From the NCBI RefSeq assembly GCF_030272615.1, contig NC_081407.1, forward strand, positions 141,550,897-141,614,896: a DNA stretch of 64,000 bases. The letters are read 5' to 3'. This DNA is from Cryptomeria japonica (taxonomy: Eukaryota > Streptophyta > Pinopsida > Cupressales > Cupressaceae). A program made the position numbers and the translations under genes. Under the pieces are notes generated by a model, which did no database searches, had not been told where the DNA came from, and was given only the letters and a program-made list of their open reading frames with translations. This document shows positions 58,569 through 64,000 of this stretch, piece after piece (the stretch's first letter is position 1; each line of letters starts with the position of its first letter).

Positions 58569-59559
58569 CTAGAGTCAATTTTCTCTAGTAGAGAGTGAAG
58601 AGTTAAATAGACAAGTGCAAGAGGTGTTGCAAAAAGGGTCGATTCGAGAAAGTTTGAGTTCATGTGCAGTACCTACGGTATTAGCACCAAACAAGATTGG
58701 GTAATAGAGGATGTGTACAGACTCCCGAGCTATTAATAAGATTAGTGTCAAGTATAGATTTCACATGTCAAAGATGGATGATATTATGAATTGTTTGAGT
58801 GGAGTTGAGTATTTCACAAAGATAGATCTAAAGAATGGATATCACCAAATCCATATTAGAGAAGGATATAAATGGAAAACAAGCTTCAAAACAAAGGAGG
58901 ACTTGTACGAATGGTTAGTCATGCCTTTTGGGCTAACCAATGCACCAAGCACATTCATGCGGCTCATGAACAAGTTATTAAAAGAGTGTTAGGGTAAGTT
59001 TGTTTTTATTTACTTGGATGATATTTTGATTTTTTGGAGGAGCATAAAATGCATATTCCTAGGGTCTTTGACAAGTTAGGAGAAGAAAGGTTGTTGATTA
59101 ACCTGAAGAAGTGTAATTTTGTGAAGGAGTTAGTGTACATGGGATTTATTGTCTCAACAAATGGTATTAAAATGGAGATCTAGAGAAAGTAAAGTCTATC
59201 CTTGAATGACCTACCCCAAGGAGTTGTATTGAGGTGAGATCTTTTCATGATTTGGCTAGTTTTTAAATAAAGTTTATCAATAATTTCAGTAGTATTTGTG
59301 GACCCCCAACTAAAACAATGAGAGGGGATAGAAAAGAGTTTAAGTGGACTACAAGAGCAGCAAAGAGTTTTATTTTGTTGAAAAGAAAAGTTATAAACCA
59401 ACCTATTTTGGCACTTCCATATTTTAATATGGTATTTCGGTAGATTGTGATGCTAGTGGCATTGCCATTGGAGCTATTTTGAGTTTGCCATTGGAGCTAT
59501 TTTGAGTTAAAAGGGTAAACCCATTGCTCATTTCAATTAAAAGTTGAATGATGCCTATA
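58569..59559 (+). pseudogene. RT and RNase H start of D
   Basis: 58711-58992 encodes [18 protein letters not shown] and [28 protein letters not shown] follows after a stop. RNase H begins near 59440 (VDCDASGIAIGAIL), with a 23-bp tandem duplication at about 59461-59508, and is cut at KLNDA by F2. This RT is close to common plant Ty3 elements other than Tat. Confidence 0.8.
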
Positions 59560-60779
59560 GCATCATAAATTGTAACCAATCCAATTTACACCTCATGTTT
59601 GTGCTCCTACTTGAGTGTGCCCTATCTCCATCCCCTCTCTAGGTTTATTTTGGTCCCTTTTCCAACCCCTAATGTCATGAAAATCATTGAGTGGGCCCCA
59701 TCTTGGAGATCCCTCCCCTATTTATTGGTTGGCAAGTCTTGTTTGCTGGAGAAACAGGGCATGGAGCTCCTTGGTCTAGACCAGGGCACCCCAAAACGCC
59801 TTGGTCTCCCTTAAACAAGCCCCAATTTGAAATGGGGTAGGCCCTTTCTCTCCTCAATAGAATTTGGTCCTTGTGGCTACACTTGACCATTGGAGGTTGG
59901 CCTAATTGATAATTTACCTAGGGAACCCGATATAAGGACGTCTTATCAATTTATTTTGGGATCCACTACATACCTAAAGTATTTGTGCATCTATCAAGCA
60001 TTCATCATCAAGCGTTTTCAGATATTCAAGGTAGCATTTCATCCTTCAAGAATTATGGAGCAAAATTATATCAATCTTCATGCAAGCATGTGTATGTGAT
60101 TAGGTTTTTTCATGTTCATGTGTTTTTCATGCCATTACATTCAACATTTGTGATTACATTCAAAGAGAATTGCATCATCATCAATAATTGTAGATACTGG
60201 GTATATCTCCTTAGCATTTACTTAAGTATTTACATTATTAAATTTGAGGTTAATTCCTAAACCAGGGTTTGACCTAAGGCAAACCCCTATCCACAACCCT
60301 ATTTCCTTTCTTTATGTGTGCAGGGAATAGGCTCAAGAGCTGTAATTTGGGATTCTAACAGAGTCAACTGTGTCGAACAAGTTTGACTTTCGATGGAGAA
60401 AACTTTGGAGGACCAGAGTGAATCTATACTACCTAGTCCTAAAAAATTAAGTCAAACTTATAGGAATAAGTTCTAAATATCTTATTTTTCCTAGATCTTA
60501 GTTTGTGGCTCCATGGGATATTTATAGCAGTCTATTTTTTATAATTTACTTCTTGTCATTCTTTGTTTTACCCTAATTTCACAATTATCATCCAATCTTC
60601 AACTAGAAAGAGGGGGTAGACAAATAACTAGTGAATCTAATCAGAATTTCAACCCTTTCCTTATTTAGATTATGGCTAGATCTATTAGGTTCACCCCTCT
60701 TTCAATTTAGTGGTCCCCAAAGAAATATTAGTGGTCTTACTATCCTTTTTGGTGAAACCCTAGTTTTTCCACCATTACA
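59560..60779 (+). repeat. 5' LTR of F2
   Basis: Begins ATCATAAATTGTAACC (F: TGTCATAAAATTGTGACC) and ends CCATTACA. Shares with F the block TTTGACCTAA, GGCAAACCCC. The start is placed by similarity only. Confidence 0.6.
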
Positions 60780-63556
60780 TTTTGGTGAACTCAATGCATT
60801 TCATTCTTATTTTTGATTTGTTGTCTTAGATATGATTTATATGCACTTTAACATTCAAATTCGCACTCATAGATCATATTTACAAAATTGAATTACATAA
60901 ATTAGAGGTTAATTTCATAAAAACCCTAATTTATTTTCTTAAATTTGACTTCTGGGTTGCATAATTGTTTGATTGTGTTTTTCAGATCTAGTTCATTCTT
61001 ACATTGCATCTTCTAATTTGCATGTTTCGAAACAATAAAAAATAAAAAAATTATTTCATGCATTGTTATGTGTGTTTAGATTAGTCCCTTTATGCTTTGT
61101 TTCATTACATTATCTTTTTTCATTGCAAATTTCCTTTTTTAAATTAGAAAAATGTCAAATTTCTTTTTACAAAACTTTACTACCTTTAATGAGTCATTTA
61201 GTACCTATGACTTTGATTTTTTATCTTGTTCATTTTGGAATGCTAATACAAGATAATACTATCAATAATCTCCCTTACAAAGATACTTTGGTGCAAGAGG
61301 TTGCTCTTAAGCTACAAAGATTTAAGATATATGAAAATCCCCTTTATGAACCTTTCAATGATTCCTTTCCCAAAGTTTCTCTCCCTAAAGAGGACATATT
61401 GATGCAAGAAGATATTTTTAACACTTCTCTCAATGATCTCCCTCTTTAGGATGAACCATTGGAGAATGATGGTGAATATTCTCTTAGTATATCCCCCCCC
61501 CCCCAACATGAGAGTACTTTGATGAAAGAGGATGATATTATGGTAAAAGAGGGTGATATGATTGACAATTCCCTTAGTAACACCTCACCTTCTATTCATT
61601 TCAATAACTTTCCCCCTACATATGCAACATCAATGAGATATGATTGTCCCTTTCCTAAGGTTTGTCATGAAGATACTTTAGAGCAAGATGATAATACCAT
61701 TTCCCATCATTATAATGTTTCCAATGCTCTATCTCCTAAAGATGAAGAACCTAACCAAGATCAAATCAATGTTTTTGAGAAGCCCGAGGTTGTTGTCCAC
61801 CTTCATCAAGATGTCTCTCAACCTCACCAAAAACCAAAAATTGTTGTAAAGGATGGAGTGAACCATCAACCTGATTATCATGCAGTGCCTTACACATATA
61901 ATAATGAAGTATTTACTTTAGAAGCTGAAAAGAACATACAAATTGAATCACAATATACTTTGTTAGTTCCTACAATCCTCTCTCCAATTTAGACAAATAC
62001 ACCATCTCCTACTAAAGATGTTCCTAAAGAAGAACTCTTGGAGGATGATTGGGGGTGATTAGATTTTACACCTTCTTTTTATAGAAAATCTAACATGCCT
62101 AAATTTGATACTCAAAATCTGTATCCTAACACATGTCTAGATATTGATTGGGCCTCTTTAAACTTTAAATTAATCCCACCCAAGAGAAAACCCTCTCCCG
62201 ATCCTACACATGGATACAATGGATAAGTTTTAGGATGTGTGAAACAAAGTCTTGAAAGTCATGAGAAATCACACTTTTCTAATGAAAAGATAGGTTTCCA
62301 ACCTCTTCCTTTGTCAACATCCCCTCCTCCATTTTCTCGTGAATCCATGTCTTCTCATTCAAATATGGCATTACAACAAGATAATGTTTTGTCTGATCTT
62401 TTCATCACACAACCTAATTTCTCCACTTTGGCCTAAACAAAGAAAGAAACATAGACAACATTTTGAAAAGGATACTTTTTGCAAGTATAATTAAATCCAT
62501 GGTCATTTTACTAATGAATGTCAAGATTTGCAAATTAAAATACAACAATATATTGATTTAGGTATCATAAAAATAACATGTGATAATGAATGGCATATTT
62601 CTCATAATCATTTCAAATAGTATTCAAGTTCCTATTATGTTGCTCCTGACTATGTGACATTGTTAGCTTACCTATTGAAGGCTCATTGTCATTCATGGTA
62701 GTATAATTTTAGGTGCAATAATACTTAGTGAGAAACATAATAGTTTATTTATTCTTGTCTCCATGCTTGGGAGGCAAGAATAATTTTCTCTCTTTCCTTT
62801 TTCTAAGGAAACACTTTTTCTTGTATGAGTTGCATTGTTTATAACATGATGTCCTTTCTTGCATATAATTATCCTTCATGCAATTACACGTGTGTTCCTT
62901 GGGTAGGACCTATTCCTTGCTTGAAACGATACTTTTCTTATGAATAAATATCTCCTTGGAGGTTGTGCAATCCTTCTCTTTGTTCCTATGCTTGGAGGGC
63001 ATTGATTTTTCTTATCCTTTCTAAGGATCTACTTTTCCTTTGTTGAGTGGTGTTTTCTTATGATATGATGTTATTCCTTGTGTGAAGTGGCTTGTTTCTC
63101 AAGGATTCTCTATTATGTAAGAGGTGTACATCCTTGTGTACAGCCTCTTCTTCACTTGGAAATCTATGTTTATCATAAATAAATCCCTCACTTTGGGTCA
63201 AAAGTGTGTCGTCCTTCATCAATAATCCCTTTTATCTAGTAATAGGGGGAAGGTATGAATTCTTGTTCTCCTTCCTTTCTTGTGGTCAATAATGTTTTTT
63301 TTTCAAAACCTTCTCTTGGAGGTAAATGTCTTTTGAGCAAAGATCTCTTTCTCCTTCTCCTCCTAAGGATTCCCTTTACACTTGCTGCAAGATATCTCTT
63401 TTACAACTATCTTTTCCTTGCTTATAAGAGTAATGCCTCTTTAGCTTGGATTTAGGAACATTGTTGCCTAAAAGGATATCTCCTTGGCATTGAAGGTGTG
63501 TATCCTTATTTTTAAGCTTCCTTAAGACATCAACATAGCACTATGTTGACATCTTA
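60780..63556 (+). mobile_element. Interior of F2, a relative of F
   Basis: Primer-like TGGTGAACTCAATGC at 60783 as in F. The leader runs to about 61060. Frames 61063-61449, 61459-61992 and 62239-62436 are acidic, Ser/Pro/Asn-rich gag-like pieces. A knuckle-like FCKYN, then HGHFTNECQDL lies near 62467-62515. No protease or RT seen. 62640-63556 is a stop-rich 3' region ending in AAGGGGGGGC (about 63557). Confidence 0.5.
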
Positions 63557-64000
63557 AGGGGGGGCATTGCATATCGCTCTCTTTGTACCATATTTTTGTA
63601 CTATATTTTGCATGTCTTAAACAAGGTGTTCATTCTCGAAACCAAACCAACAAGTCTTATACAAAATGTTTTATTTCCAAAACCAAATGCAACCTTTTTT
63701 ATATGTTTTATACAGGGTGGGCATTGTTGAAATCAAACCAACAAGTCTTATATGAGATGCTTCATACCCAAAACCAGGCATATTATTTTTATTTCATGTC
63801 TTATACAGGTTATTTCATGTTTTAAACTAGACCAACAAGTCTTATACGAGATGCTTAAATCTTGAAACTAGATAGCAGCATATGCAGTAGGGTGAGTTGA
63901 CTAGCATAGCACAACTTGCTAGACCATTCAACTCTTCCTATTTCAAAGAGTGGAAATAGCATAACACAGCTTGCTAGACTATTCTGACTCTCCCTCTTTA
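63557..64000 (+). repeat. Tandem repeats at the right edge
   Basis: Three imperfect units of about 91 bp marked by ACCAACAAGTCTTATA (near 63645, 63737, 63828), then a second pair of repeats around TAGCATARCACARCTTGCTA (about 63903 and 63956). This may be the start of the F2 3' LTR, but it does not match the 5' LTR. Confidence 0.6.

Larger units (their letters stand above)
56371..59559 (+). mobile_element. Decayed Ty3/gypsy element D
   Basis: A primer-like TGGTATCACA at 56384-56393, then gag, zinc knuckle, protease, RT and the start of RNase H, all with stops. It is cut at about 59560 by the F2 LTR. I did not find its 5' LTR boundary upstream of 56371. Confidence 0.75.

Overview
This window looks like intergenic DNA from a large, transposon-rich seed-plant nuclear genome. 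A gymnosperm is a reasonable guess, but only an inference from the depth of nesting. I see no complete single-copy host gene, no tRNA or rRNA gene, no CRISPR and nothing bacterial. Almost every interpretable segment is LTR-retrotransposon DNA; about 5 kb (51.2-56.4 kb) is AT-rich sequence with only weak gene-like traces.

Layout. (1) 1-9386, plus strand: 3' parts of two related LTR elements, E1 (1-3656) and E2 (3657-9386). They have a gag, but the place normally held by pol is taken by a long unrelated reading frame of about 1,100 codons (the 'X ORF'). (2) 9387-16770, plus: element F, a Ty3-like element with gag and a protease-like region but no reverse transcriptase. (3) 16771-51180: a nest. 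A LINE-like 3' tail was split by E3 (minus; the third X-ORF element, 17022-51150). E3 was split by an autonomous-type Ty1/copia element C (minus, 19812-43769) and by a solo LTR S (45353-46811). C received a small LINE-like insert in its 5' LTR and was then split by T, a 16.3-kb Ty3/gypsy element of the Tat type (minus, 20900-37246). Target-site duplications and sequence continuity across the breaks support the order. (4) 51.2-56.4 kb: AT-rich sequence with an EF-hand-like fragment, one unassigned frame and a strong hairpin. (5) 56.4-59.56 kb, plus: decayed Ty3 element D, interrupted by a 297-bp hAT-like MITE. (6) 59.56-64 kb: F2, a relative of F, ending in tandem repeats.

Element T is the most important object. 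Its LTRs are both 770 bp and differ at one position by eye, its duplication TAATC is exact, and its enzymes keep their catalytic residues. Gag-protease, a G-patch domain, and RT, RNase H, a second RNase H and integrase lie in one reading frame of 2,493 codons broken only by two TAG codons. On the opposite strand, between pol and the 3' LTR, lies what looks like a complete spliced gene for a plant mobile domain (PMD) protein, with TATA box, first exon, GTAAGT...CAG intron and a long second exon. T also carries three families of short structured repeats: five two-stem hairpins with invariant ends and changing but complementary inner stems; an array of seven hairpin-like units sharing a TGTGATGAACA-type loop; and about 40 copies of a CACAGACGCG-like word in three clusters.

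The second unusual system is the E1/E2/E3 lineage: gag plus a large conserved ORF of unknown function, carried between two different LTR types, with an internal TATA-like box about 150 bp before the X-ORF start. These elements probably move using enzymes of a copia element such as C, whose 3' G-rich tracts they share.
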